This document shows, piece after piece, positions 44,960 to 53,581 of a stretch of 64,000 bases of DNA. Source of the DNA: Caballeronia terrestris (GTDB lineage: Bacteria > Pseudomonadota > Gammaproteobacteria > Burkholderiales > Burkholderiaceae); NCBI RefSeq assembly GCF_001544515.1, contig NZ_FCOL02000005.1, forward strand, positions 62,001 to 126,000, read 5' to 3'. Under the pieces are notes generated by a model. That model was not told the DNA's origin. It did no database searches and saw only the letters and a program-made list of their open reading frames with translations. Position numbers and translations under genes: made by a program. Numbering within the stretch: position 1 is the stretch's first letter; each line of letters starts with the position of its first letter.

Positions 44960-46291
44960 TCAGTAAGTCTGATCGCCTATGACTCTGGCCACGGTTTTCA
45001 GCGACCGCTCGAGCGTGACCATATCGACGGAACCGAGCGCCAGTCGAATGGCATGAGGCACGTGAGCCGACGTCGCGAACGGAACGGCTGTCGATACTGA
45101 AATGCGTTCGTGCATCAGCGCCATCGCGATGGCGTCTGCGCGAACTTCGTGCGGCAGCGGAAGCCACACGAAGTAGGACGCGGGATGGCCGACCCTCTCC
45201 AGCCGGCCGAGGACATCGGCGACGAGCCTTTGCCGCAGCGTGGCATCGCGCCGCTTGTCTTCTTCGAGCCGGGCCACCGTACCGTCCTCGAGCCAGCCGC
45301 AGGCGATCGCCGTCATGATCGCCGGGGTGTTCCAGGTCGTCGCCCGGATCGTGCGTTCCAGCTTGGAAATCCATTCGCGCGGCGCAGAGACGAAGCCGAC
45401 GCGCAGTCCGGTCGCGACACTCTTCGACAAGCTCGTCACGTAGACCGTCGTTTCCGGAGCGAGCGAGGCCAGTGGAGGCGGAGCGTCCTGAACGAGGAAC
45501 GCGTAGGCCGCGTCTTCGATGAGGATCAGCCCATGCCGCCGGGCGATGGCAACCAGTTCGCGGCGTCGCGTCGCACTCGTCACCCAGCCGAGCGGGTTGT
45601 GCAGCGTCGGCATCACGTAGACGGCGCGGACCCGGCGTCGTTTGCAAAGCGCCGACAACGCATCCAGATCGGGACCGTTCCCGGCGACAGGAATCGGCGC
45701 CAGTTCCAGTCGATTGGCTTCGGCGGCGAGTTTGAATCCGGGATAGGTCAGTGCGTCCACAGCCACGACATCGCCAGGCTCGAACAACGCCATGGCGACT
45801 GTCGTCAGCCCGTGCTGTGCGCCGCTCACGAACAATGCGGTGTCGGGCGACGCTTGCAGACCGCGGCTCGCCAGATGCCGCGCCGCCGTCGCCCGCTCGT
45901 GTTCGCGCCCGCCGTGCGGCTGGTAGCGAAGCAGGGACTCGAGGTCACCGGCGGCCGCGAGCTGACGCAGTGCGGCTCTGAGAATGTCGGCCTGACCGGG
46001 CACGGACGGATTGTTGAAGCTCAGGTCGACTGTGTCCGCGGTCCATGCCTGCAGATCGACGCCTTGCCCCGGAGCGAGCGGCTCCTTGACGAACGTGCCG
46101 CGACCGGTTTCGCCGCTCACCAGGCCCATCTCCCGCAATTCCGCGTAGACACGCGTGGCCGTGACCAGCGCCAGACCTTCGCGAGCCGCCAGATCGCGAT
46201 GTGTCGGCAGACGCGTTCCGGGACGCAGCCGGCCCTTGCGAATGTCGTCGGCGAACTGGTCGACCAGTTGTTTGTAGCGGGCCCGAGTCAT
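44960..46291 (-). CDS. MocR-type regulator (GntR HTH-aminotransferase fusion)
   Basis: 443 residues. The N-terminal GntR winged HTH (RLRPGTRLPTHRDLAAREGLALVTATRVY, 21-49) is fused to a fold-type I PLP aminotransferase domain. The Schiff-base Lys lies in YVTSLSKSVATGLRVGF and the NPLGW loop is conserved. MocR proteins sense PLP, amino acids or related amines. Divergent from a DJ-1/PfpI gene across an 86-bp region containing TGTATC repeats, which is its probable target. Confidence 0.87.
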   Translation of the reverse strand: MTRARYKQLVDQFADDIRKGRLRPGTRLPTHRDLAAREGLALVTATRVYAELREMGLVSGETGRGTFVKEPLAPGQGVDLQAWTADTVDLSFNNPSVPGQADILRAALRQLAAAGDLESLLRYQPHGGREHERATAARHLASRGLQASPDTALFVSGAQHGLTTVAMALFEPGDVVAVDALTYPGFKLAAEANRLELAPIPVAGNGPDLDALSALCKRRRVRAVYVMPTLHNPLGWVTSATRRRELVAIARRHGLILIEDAAYAFLVQDAPPPLASLAPETTVYVTSLSKSVATGLRVGFVSAPREWISKLERTIRATTWNTPAIMTAIACGWLEDGTVARLEEDKRRDATLRQRLVADVLGRLERVGHPASYFVWLPLPHEVRADAIAMALMHERISVSTAVPFATSAHVPHAIRLALGSVDMVTLERSLKTVARVIGDQTY

Positions 46292-46298
46292 GCTTCAA

Positions 46299-46357
46299 TG
46301 TATCCATGACAATTATTTGATTGTATCGATTATCGGCCGTACGATGGCGCGATACAA
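46299..46357. promoter_or_regulatory. TGTATC repeats in the MocR/DJ-1 divergent promoter
   Basis: TGTATCC at 46299-46305 and TTGTATCG at 46321-46328 are direct repeats 23 bp apart. CGATACAA at 46350-46357 is the exact inverse of the second copy. Multiple direct and inverted half-sites are characteristic of MocR/GabR-type operators. Confidence 0.55.
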
Positions 46358-46377
46358 CCTTTCCACGCGAGGACGCC

Positions 46378-47010
46378 ATGCACATCGCCATCCTGACCTT
46401 CGACGGCTTCAACGAACTCGACTCGCTGATCGCGCTCGGCATCCTCAACCGGGTCAAGACGCCTGGCTGGCGGGTGTCGATCGCGAGTCCCACGCCCAAG
46501 GTGCGGTCGATGAACGGTGTCGTGCTGGAGGCGCAAGCGACGCTCGAAGACGCATGCGAGGCCGACGCGGTGCTGGTCGGCAGCGGAATACGGACGCGGG
46601 ATGTCGTAGCCGATGCGGCGCTGATGTCGCAACTGACGCTCGACCCGACGCGCCAACTCCTCGGCGCGCAGTGCTCGGGCACGTTGATCCTCGCCAAACT
46701 GGGCCTGCTTGGCGGCGTTCCGGCATGCACGGATTTGACGACCAGGCCGTGGGTCGAAGAGGCCGGCGTGGCGGTGCTCAACCAGCCGTTCGTGGCGAGG
46801 CGGAACGTGGCGACGGCGGGCGGGTGCCTGTCGTCGCAGTATCTGGCAGCGTGGTTCATCGCGCGTCTCGCGGGCGTCGAGGCGGCACGCGACGCGATTC
46901 ATTACGTCGCTCCGGTGGGGGAGAAGGAGACATACGTCACGCGCGCCATGGCGAACATTTCGCCGTTCCTTCAGGAGGAGGAACGACCAGCGACTGTGGA
47001 AATCCGCTAG
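46378..47010 (+). CDS. DJ-1/PfpI-family protein
   Basis: 210 residues with the class I glutamine-amidotransferase-like fold. The nucleophile elbow is C99 in LGAQCSGTLILAKLG, and the acidic partner lies near FNELD (11-15). Such proteins are glyoxalase/deglycase-like, isonitrile hydratase-like or chaperones. Start at 46378 after a GAGGAC site. An upstream in-frame start would lie in the operator region. Regulated, by position, by the divergent MocR protein. Confidence 0.8.
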   Translation: MHIAILTFDGFNELDSLIALGILNRVKTPGWRVSIASPTPKVRSMNGVVLEAQATLEDACEADAVLVGSGIRTRDVVADAALMSQLTLDPTRQLLGAQCSGTLILAKLGLLGGVPACTDLTTRPWVEEAGVAVLNQPFVARRNVATAGGCLSSQYLAAWFIARLAGVEAARDAIHYVAPVGEKETYVTRAMANISPFLQEEERPATVEIR

Positions 47011-47178
47011 ACAGAGGGGGTCAGACGGGGATTCTCGTGGTGAAGGCGTCTGGCACGCGCGAGTCCGGCGGGACGAAGGCAATCGATGGCCGCGCGCGGT
47101 CGTGATCGATCTCTTCGCGGACACAGGGACGCAAGTGCGCAGAAAGAAATCGTGCTCGCGAATGCTGAAAGCGCGGCC

Positions 47179-47994
47179 CTAACGGCCATGCGCCTCCCGG
47201 ACGCACACATCGCCTTTGCGTTTCGCGATGGCGGCGCTCGCGGCGGCGTAGTCCTCGGAGAATGTACGCTGCGCAAAGCACGGCGCCGACTTCGCGAGCA
47301 ATGCATCGATCGCCGCGAACTGCTTGTCAAACACCCAGGGCCGGCGTGCGAGCGTGCGATCGTTGAGCCAGTACGGACTCCAGTCGCGAGTCGTCTCGAT
47401 GATCTCGCGCGCGAAGTCCGGCCCGTACTCGAGCCCGCCCTCGATCACAACGTCGACATACGACTCGACCAGCGGAAACTTCGCATCCGGAACCGGCAGC
47501 CCTTCGCCCGGCGCCTTGCCTTCGGCCTTCGGCACGTAGACCCAAACCGTACCCTGCACAGGCATCGACTGCCAGGACACGGCCTCGATGAGCGCGCGCG
47601 GCACCTCGACGCGCACGTATCCTTTTTCGCGCGCGTCGAACGCGGACATGTCATTGCCAGCAACGGGATAGATCACGCCGTTGATCGTCATCGGCGCCTC
47701 GCCCTCGAAAGGGCGCCGCAGGCCGAGCGCCGTGAACCCCGAGCCCGCGCGGTCGCTCCAGCTTCGCACGTAGCCGAACGCCGCCGAGACGCGCACCGGA
47801 ATCGCCGCGACCGGTTTGCCGGCCGTGGCGTCGCGCGATGGCGTGTTGATGAGCGAGCCGTAGCCGAAGATGAACTGCGTCGGCTGATCGGGAAGACGCG
47901 TTCCCCAGAAGTCCGTGGTCTCTGCGTGCGCCGCGGCGCCGACGACGAGCGCGAGTGCCACGACGAATCCTCGAAATCCCGCCTTCGATGACAT
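47179..47994 (-). CDS. Secreted gamma-glutamylcyclotransferase-like protein
   Basis: 271 residues with an N-terminal signal peptide (FRGFVVALALVVGAAAHA) and the GGCT-like barrel marker FIFGYGSLIN just after it. The ATG at 47994 with GGAGAT upstream is selected because it starts the signal peptide. GGCT enzymes form 5-oxoproline from gamma-glutamyl peptides and are usually cytosolic, so a periplasmic version is somewhat unusual. Catalytic Glu not confidently assigned. Monocistronic. Confidence 0.75.
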   Translation of the reverse strand: MSSKAGFRGFVVALALVVGAAAHAETTDFWGTRLPDQPTQFIFGYGSLINTPSRDATAGKPVAAIPVRVSAAFGYVRSWSDRAGSGFTALGLRRPFEGEAPMTINGVIYPVAGNDMSAFDAREKGYVRVEVPRALIEAVSWQSMPVQGTVWVYVPKAEGKAPGEGLPVPDAKFPLVESYVDVVIEGGLEYGPDFAREIIETTRDWSPYWLNDRTLARRPWVFDKQFAAIDALLAKSAPCFAQRTFSEDYAAASAAIAKRKGDVCVREAHGR

Positions 47995-48229
47995 GGTCAG
48001 ATCTCCGGCCAATGCGTTGCCGCTGATGATCGCCTTTCCCGAGCCGCACGGCAACTGTGTGCGCCAAAGTCGCGGTTCCATTCGCTCCGTGGCAAAGTTC
48101 GCCATCGAGCGCCTTGTCGGCAACCGTCACGTCCGTGAACCGTTCGCACCGGCGGTATCGAGATATAGTGAGACCTGAAGGCCAAAGGTGACGGCTCTCC
48201 AAAGTGCAGGTTTTCAGGATGGGGACAGG

Positions 48230-48568
48230 ATGACTATCAATTCCGAAGTAGCCAGCGAACCGCAGGAGTCGCCTCCCGAATCGCTGCGAACGCTGGCAGC
48301 GCACCTCGAGCGAGCGCTCGACGCGGGTAGGAACGTCGTCTTGATGCGCCGCGATGCGGAGAGTTTTTCCGTCTGCCTGGGCAACCCGGAGAACGAAGAC
48401 GACAAGTTGAAAAGCCTCGGAACCCTGACTGCGTCGACGGTCAATGAAATACTCGAGTCGACTCGGGCCGGTGCAAACCGGCTGAGCGTCGGAGACGAGG
48501 AGTACCGGTTTTTCCGCAGCTTTACCCAAATCGACAACGTCGGGGCCGTGGTCTTCGCCCCGGCGTAG
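48230..48568 (+). CDS. Hypothetical small acidic protein
   Basis: 112 residues, Glu-rich N-terminus then an alpha/beta segment (HLERALDAGRNVVLMRR, then NRLSVGDEEYRFFRSF). No signal or membrane segment. I do not recognise the family. ATG at 48230 after GGGGACAGG. Codon use is ordinary for the window, and it sits between two minus-strand genes. Confidence 0.5.
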   Translation: MTINSEVASEPQESPPESLRTLAAHLERALDAGRNVVLMRRDAESFSVCLGNPENEDDKLKSLGTLTASTVNEILESTRAGANRLSVGDEEYRFFRSFTQIDNVGAVVFAPA

Positions 48569-48601
48569 CTTTCGAGGGCAAGGCGCTGAGTCGAACAACG
48601 G

Positions 48602-49045
48602 TCAGGCGAGTTTCTCGTGCATCCGTACGAACCACCAACGCCACCGGGATACCTCATAGAGACGCTCGGTGGTTTCGATGGTCCGGCAGGTAGCGAGCTC
48701 CGCATATTTTCCGGCCACCATGCCGAACTTCGCGCTCGGAACTTCCTCCTCCGTCCATTGGCACCACCAGTTCTTCGCATCGTTGATGAAACAATACGGG
48801 AAGCGTTGGGGTCGGCCGGGGTCATCCGTCTCCCAGTACGAAACCGAATTCTGATCGGCCAGAACCCTGTAAGTCAGCGGGACGACGGTCATTTCCGTGC
48901 CGCGGCACACTCCATCGACCGGTTTTTCATCGCATGAAAGCATGTAGACGGTCGCTTCATTTCTGGAGGGCATCCAGGCGGAAATCGGGCCAGAGAAAGC
49001 GAAACACCCCGCGGCGACCACGAGATAACCGATCAGTCGGTTCAT
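48602..49045 (-). CDS. Hypothetical secreted protein
   Basis: 147 residues with an N-terminal signal peptide (MNRLIGYLVVAAGCFAFSG). The mature part has four or more Cys (SCDEKPVDGVC, PYCF, WWCQW) suggesting disulfides, and is Trp-rich at the C-terminus. The start at 49045 is preferred to 49063 because GGAGGG precedes it and the signal begins there. Family not recognised. Confidence 0.55.
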   Translation of the reverse strand: MNRLIGYLVVAAGCFAFSGPISAWMPSRNEATVYMLSCDEKPVDGVCRGTEMTVVPLTYRVLADQNSVSYWETDDPGRPQRFPYCFINDAKNWWCQWTEEEVPSAKFGMVAGKYAELATCRTIETTERLYEVSRWRWWFVRMHEKLA

Positions 49046-49232
49046 TCTGTCGACACCCTCCATGGATGGTCAGCGGCTGAAAGGTCGGGGCAAGGCACGC
49101 GGCTGCGCATATCCAATGGCAGTCGCAAACGGACAACGTCGGACCGATGATCGCGCCGGATCAGCGGGCAGCGCATGAAGGATTTTGGGAAATTTGATTC
49201 TATAACGCCTCGGCGCGCGACGTTCGGACCCC

Positions 49233-50231
49233 CTAACGCCTGACAACCCGCCTCAGCGTTTCCGACGGCGTCTCTCCGAACAGCTTCTTGTAGTCGCTGG
49301 AGAAGCGCCCGAGATGCGTCAATCCCCAGCCCATCGCGATCGAGGAGATGTTGCGTTCGGCGCGATCGGCGAGGATGTCGCGGCGCACCGCTTCAAGGCG
49401 GTATTTCTTCAGATACGCCATCGGCGCCTGCCCGAAATGCTGTTTGAAACCGTCGAACAGCTTGTAGCGGGAAACGCCCGCCGCCCGCTCAATGTCTTCG
49501 AGCGTGAGATTTTCGCGCGCGTTGGTTTGGATGTATTGCTTCGCACGCAGCAGATAGTGCGGGCAGGAAGGACTCAACGCATCGACGAGCGCCGCCGAAT
49601 AGTTATGCGGCTGCGACAACAGCAGGCCCTTGAGCAGCGCCTGTTCCAGATCGCCCGCCATTTGCAGGTGATTCACGAGCGGTCCGCTGCCTTCCATTTC
49701 CGCCAGCATGAACCTGACCATGCGCCACCAGGTCGCCTGGTCTCCGCTGGCGGCGTCCATGCCGGATTGAAACGTCAGCGGCGCGTCGAGCGGACGTTGC
49801 AGCAGTCCTTCGAGCACCTGACGGAGCGCGGGCCGTGGAATCGCAACGATGATCTTGCGGCAATTGCCGGTGATCGCCAGGTCCTGCGCGTCGTGTGGGG
49901 ACACGATCAGCCCGTGGTCCCGGTCCGAATGCCACCGCTGACCGTGCGCCTCCAGTTCCTGCTCGCCGATGAGCGGCAGGCTCACGCTGTAGCAGTTGAG
50001 CGGGGTATCGGGGCTGACGGACACCGTCACGTCGGTGCCGTATTCGACGTAGCCGAGCGTCGTCGACATCGCGCGCAGCACGGTGCCCGAGTGATGAAAC
50101 TGCAATTGCTGCGGGCTGTGCACGCGCAACCAGTGCGGCCCGCAAATCGTGGCCATCCAGTCGCGCGCGCCGTCGAGGTCGCGGCGTTCCGCTTCTACGC
50201 CACGGCTGTCGTGGCCGGCTTGCGTCTGCAT
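49233..50231 (-). CDS. antR: AraC-family regulator of anthranilate dioxygenase
   Basis: 332 residues. The N-terminal AraC-binding-like domain (about 30-215) precedes two C-terminal HTHs (LTLEDIERAAGVSRYKLFDGFKQHFG region, then ISSIAMGWGLTHLGRFSSDYKKLFG). It lies directly downstream of antABC on the same strand, as the activator AntR does near antABC in pseudomonads. It is expected to activate antABC with anthranilate. The start at 50231 is chosen for position; another in-frame ATG exists 45 bp upstream. Confidence 0.83.
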   Translation of the reverse strand: MQTQAGHDSRGVEAERRDLDGARDWMATICGPHWLRVHSPQQLQFHHSGTVLRAMSTTLGYVEYGTDVTVSVSPDTPLNCYSVSLPLIGEQELEAHGQRWHSDRDHGLIVSPHDAQDLAITGNCRKIIVAIPRPALRQVLEGLLQRPLDAPLTFQSGMDAASGDQATWWRMVRFMLAEMEGSGPLVNHLQMAGDLEQALLKGLLLSQPHNYSAALVDALSPSCPHYLLRAKQYIQTNARENLTLEDIERAAGVSRYKLFDGFKQHFGQAPMAYLKKYRLEAVRRDILADRAERNISSIAMGWGLTHLGRFSSDYKKLFGETPSETLRRVVRR

Positions 50232-50342
50232 CGTTTCATTTGCTCTTTGACCAGCGCAAAGTGTAAATGAGGTCAAACCCGACGCAAATCGGTGCGCACC
50301 CGGACGAACAGGGGACTGGTTTCCCCAAGCCCCGCGCGCGAC

Positions 50343-51380
50343 TCAAGCCGTCTGACCGGTGTTGCTGTCCGCGAACTTCTCGTAGTACAGGCGGCCGCCC
50401 TCGATGCTCTGATCGACAAGCCACCGCTTGATCGCCTCGACCATCGGCGGCGGTCCGCACACGTACATGTCGAACGGATTCGACTCGAGAAAGCCGCGGT
50501 CGAAGTGCTCGGGAATCAGCCCGGTCTTTCCCTGCCACTCCGGCGCGGGGTTCATCACGACGATTTCGCAGGCGAAGTCCTCGATCGTCGCGACGTAGTT
50601 CTTCAGACGCTCCAGTTCGCACAGGTCGCGCGCGTTCGTCACGCCGTAGTAGAGCCGGACCGGCTGGCCGCAGCCGCCTTTTTGCGCGAGTTCGTCGAGC
50701 ATGCCGAGGAAAGCAGACAGCCCGGTGCCGCCAGCGACCATCACGAGCGGGCGCTCGGCCTCGCGCAGGTAGAACGCGCCGAGCGGCGCTTCGAATTCGA
50801 TCGTCTGGCCCGGCTGGCAGCGCGCGCGCATGTAGTTGCTCATTACGCCGTCCGGCAGGAGACGGATCAGAAACTGCAACTGATTGCCGTCGTTCGGCCG
50901 GTTGGCGAACGAATACGAACGCCACGCGCCGGTCTCGGGCACCTGCAGGCGCGCGTACTGGCCCGGCAGAAAATCCAGGCGGCGCGGATGGGCGCCGGCA
51001 TCGAGGTGCAGGATCGCGGTCGTTTCCGAGACCTGCTGCACTTGCGTGACCTGCGCGGACACGACGCTCGTGCCGCCCGCGTGACACAAGCTCGAGTCGT
51101 AGTCGAAATAGAACGACGCATCGGACTGCACGCGCGTCTGGCACGACAGCATCCTGCGCTGGGCCAGATCATCGGCCGTGAGTGCTTCGTCGTCGACGTA
51201 CTCCTGGCTGTAGCTGCCCGCTTCGCAGCGCCCCTGACAGGTGCCGCAGACGCCCTCGCGGCAGTCGAGCGGGATATTCACGCCGTTGCGAAGCGCCGCG
51301 TCGAGCAGGATCTCGTTCGGCCGGACGTCAAAGAAAACGGTCTTGCCGTCCGCAAAATTGAAGGCGACTTTGTGGCTCAT
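50343..51380 (-). CDS. antC: Anthranilate 1,2-dioxygenase reductase component
   Basis: 345-residue [2Fe-2S]-FAD-NADH reductase. Ferredoxin ligands are C40, C45, C48 and C80. The FAD motif RSYSFAN and NAD-domain segments VAGGTGLSAFLGML and CGPPPMVEAI follow. Same domain order as benC (4028-5050), consistent with a type IB two-component oxygenase. It feeds electrons to AntAB. Starts 13 bp after antB. Confidence 0.92.
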   Translation of the reverse strand: MSHKVAFNFADGKTVFFDVRPNEILLDAALRNGVNIPLDCREGVCGTCQGRCEAGSYSQEYVDDEALTADDLAQRRMLSCQTRVQSDASFYFDYDSSLCHAGGTSVVSAQVTQVQQVSETTAILHLDAGAHPRRLDFLPGQYARLQVPETGAWRSYSFANRPNDGNQLQFLIRLLPDGVMSNYMRARCQPGQTIEFEAPLGAFYLREAERPLVMVAGGTGLSAFLGMLDELAQKGGCGQPVRLYYGVTNARDLCELERLKNYVATIEDFACEIVVMNPAPEWQGKTGLIPEHFDRGFLESNPFDMYVCGPPPMVEAIKRWLVDQSIEGGRLYYEKFADSNTGQTA

Positions 51381-51393
51381 GATGACGCCCCTC

Positions 51394-51882
51394 TCACAGA
51401 TGATAGAAATCGAGCACCGCGTTGATGCGGTCGTTGAGCAGCAGGACGTGCTTGCGCGCGATCTTCCAGCTCTCGCCTTCTGGACGCAGGTGATAGGTCA
51501 CCCGGCCGAAGAAATGCTCTCCGAGGCCCTGACGTGCATAGAAGGTCGACCAGTTCGCCTTGGCTTCGAGCAGGCCGCCTTCGAGTTCGGCGATCCGCAC
51601 GTTGCTGACTTGATGCATCGTGCGCGGCAGCGGCGTGGAGGCCGCCGATTTGCCCGTGCGCAATCGGAAGACGCGATCCTCAAGGCCGGAGCGGTTCGTG
51701 TAATAGATGAGCGACATGCCGCGTTTCGGGTCCGTGGTGTACGCGTGCTCGGAGTCCCACTGGGGGACGTGGAACACACTCTCTTCATCGAAGAGATCCA
51801 GATACTCGTCCCACTGCTGCGCGTCGCACAGCTCGGCCTTGCGATAGAGAAACTGTTCGATGGAATGTTGAAACTGTTGCAT
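51394..51882 (-). CDS. antB: Anthranilate 1,2-dioxygenase small subunit
   Basis: 162-residue beta subunit (NTF2-like fold), same length as BenB and sharing EYLDLFDEESVFHVPQWD-type and C-terminal NDRINAVLDFYHL segments. Structural partner of AntA. 3 bp after antA, so the subunits are produced together. Confidence 0.9.
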   Translation of the reverse strand: MQQFQHSIEQFLYRKAELCDAQQWDEYLDLFDEESVFHVPQWDSEHAYTTDPKRGMSLIYYTNRSGLEDRVFRLRTGKSAASTPLPRTMHQVSNVRIAELEGGLLEAKANWSTFYARQGLGEHFFGRVTYHLRPEGESWKIARKHVLLLNDRINAVLDFYHL

Positions 51883-51885
51883 GGT

Positions 51886-53283
51886 TTACCCCTCGTTCGT
51901 GTCGTTCGACTGCCGGGCGAGACCTTTGAGCAGGAACTCGCGCCACGCGCCGTGCTGATTGACGTACAGGCCTTCGTGCGTGAGCTCGGTGCCGCTCAAC
52001 ACGGGCCCGATGCCGAGAAGCCGCGTGTTCGCCGTCTCTCCCTCGACCCACTTGTGATGACCGCGCGAGATGTCGCTCCAGCGTTCGAGCCGCGCCTGAA
52101 AGCCGCGCTGCTGCTCGCGGAACTCGACGAGATCGTCCGGCGTACCCATGCCCGATACGTTGAAGAAGTCTTCGAACTGGCGGATGCGGCTCTCGCGATC
52201 CTGATCGGACTCGCCTTTCACGCCGATGCACTGACTGATGATCTCGGTCTTGTTCCAGGCCACCGGCCGCACGATGCGCAACTGGGAGCTGATCTGGTCC
52301 ATGAAGAACAGGCTCGGATAGATGTTGAGGTTGCGCAGGCGGTGCATCATCCACTCGGCCTTCTCCTTGCCGTAAGCCTCGAGCAGACGCGGCATCACGC
52401 TCGCGTAGCCGGGACGCACGGCCGGGTTCGGCATGTCGCTGAAGAGCACACTGTGGCCGTTTCTGAACGAGAACCAGCCGTCGTCGGTTTCGGCATCGCC
52501 CGCGCCGAGCTTGCTGTAGTCGAGCGTGCCGCTGGCGAACTCGCCCTTCTGCACGTTCGCTTCCTGGCGATGCTTGACCGTCGCCACGTAGTTGTAATGC
52601 ACGGTGCTCACGTGATAGCCGTCGAGGCCGTTCTCGTTCTGCAGCTTCCAGTTGCCGTCGAAGCTATAGGTGGACTTGCCCGGCAGCACTTCGAGCTCGC
52701 CGGTCGGCGACTGCGCGACCATCATGTCGAAGAAGATGCGTGCGTCGCCGAGGTATTCATCGAGCGTATCGGTGCCTTCGACGTCGAGGCTCACGAACAC
52801 GAAACCCTTGTAGCTCGCGATGCGGGCCTTCTTCAGGCCGCGTTTGGACTTGTCGAAGTCCTCGCAATACTCGCCCGGTGCCTTGACCTTGACGAGCCGT
52901 CCGTCGCTCTTGTAGCACCAGGCATGAAACGGGCAGGTAAACGTCGACTGGTTACCACGGCTCATGCGCGTGAGGGTGGCGCCACGATGCTGGCACGCAT
53001 TGATCATCGCGTTCAGTTCGCCGTTGCCGTCGCGCGAGATGATGAGCGGCTGGCGACCCGCGCGCATCGTCAGAAAATCGTTCGGCTTCGGGATCTCGCT
53101 TTCGTGGCACGCGTAGATCCAGTTTTTCTCGAAGATGAATTCCATCTCGAGCTCGAACAGTTCCGGCTCGGTGAACATCTCTCGCGCGATCCGGTACACG
53201 CCTTCCGCGGGGCGGAAATCCAGGCAGCCGCCCACGAATTCCTGCCACTGTGACGGGGTCTTGCTAGTGCTTACGGTGCTCAC
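51886..53283 (-). CDS. antA: Anthranilate 1,2-dioxygenase large subunit
   Basis: 465-residue Rieske oxygenase alpha subunit. [2Fe-2S] ligands C97-x-H99 and C117-x2-H120. Mononuclear iron D221, H224, H229 ([15 protein letters not shown]). Deaminating dihydroxylation of anthranilate gives catechol directly with loss of CO2 and ammonia, so no BenD-type dehydrogenase is needed. None is present here, supporting ant over ben. Catechol would be used by CatA at the other end of the window. GGAGGAG precedes the ATG. Confidence 0.9.
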   Translation of the reverse strand: MSTVSTSKTPSQWQEFVGGCLDFRPAEGVYRIAREMFTEPELFELEMEFIFEKNWIYACHESEIPKPNDFLTMRAGRQPLIISRDGNGELNAMINACQHRGATLTRMSRGNQSTFTCPFHAWCYKSDGRLVKVKAPGEYCEDFDKSKRGLKKARIASYKGFVFVSLDVEGTDTLDEYLGDARIFFDMMVAQSPTGELEVLPGKSTYSFDGNWKLQNENGLDGYHVSTVHYNYVATVKHRQEANVQKGEFASGTLDYSKLGAGDAETDDGWFSFRNGHSVLFSDMPNPAVRPGYASVMPRLLEAYGKEKAEWMMHRLRNLNIYPSLFFMDQISSQLRIVRPVAWNKTEIISQCIGVKGESDQDRESRIRQFEDFFNVSGMGTPDDLVEFREQQRGFQARLERWSDISRGHHKWVEGETANTRLLGIGPVLSGTELTHEGLYVNQHGAWREFLLKGLARQSNDTNEG

Positions 53284-53581
53284 GATCTGTCTCCTCCTGC
53301 CGGTTCACGGCGTTGCAATTGATTGCTGGCAGGGAGAATTGAATACCTGATCGTTGGCCGGAGCTATCCGGCTACTCGACGTTCGCTATCCGCTTTTTTT
53401 GGATGCGCGGATGGCGTACTCCGATGCGCGAATTGCCTACGCGATCGAGTCCTCGCGCGCCAATTTCGTCGTGCTACCATCAAGTCGCAAAAGCCGAGAA
53501 TTGTCGCGCCCGGCGTCGATCGGGGATTAGCGGCTGCGAGCGGTATCGGCCAACATGTTTCCATGCGCATGGAGAAAGAAC

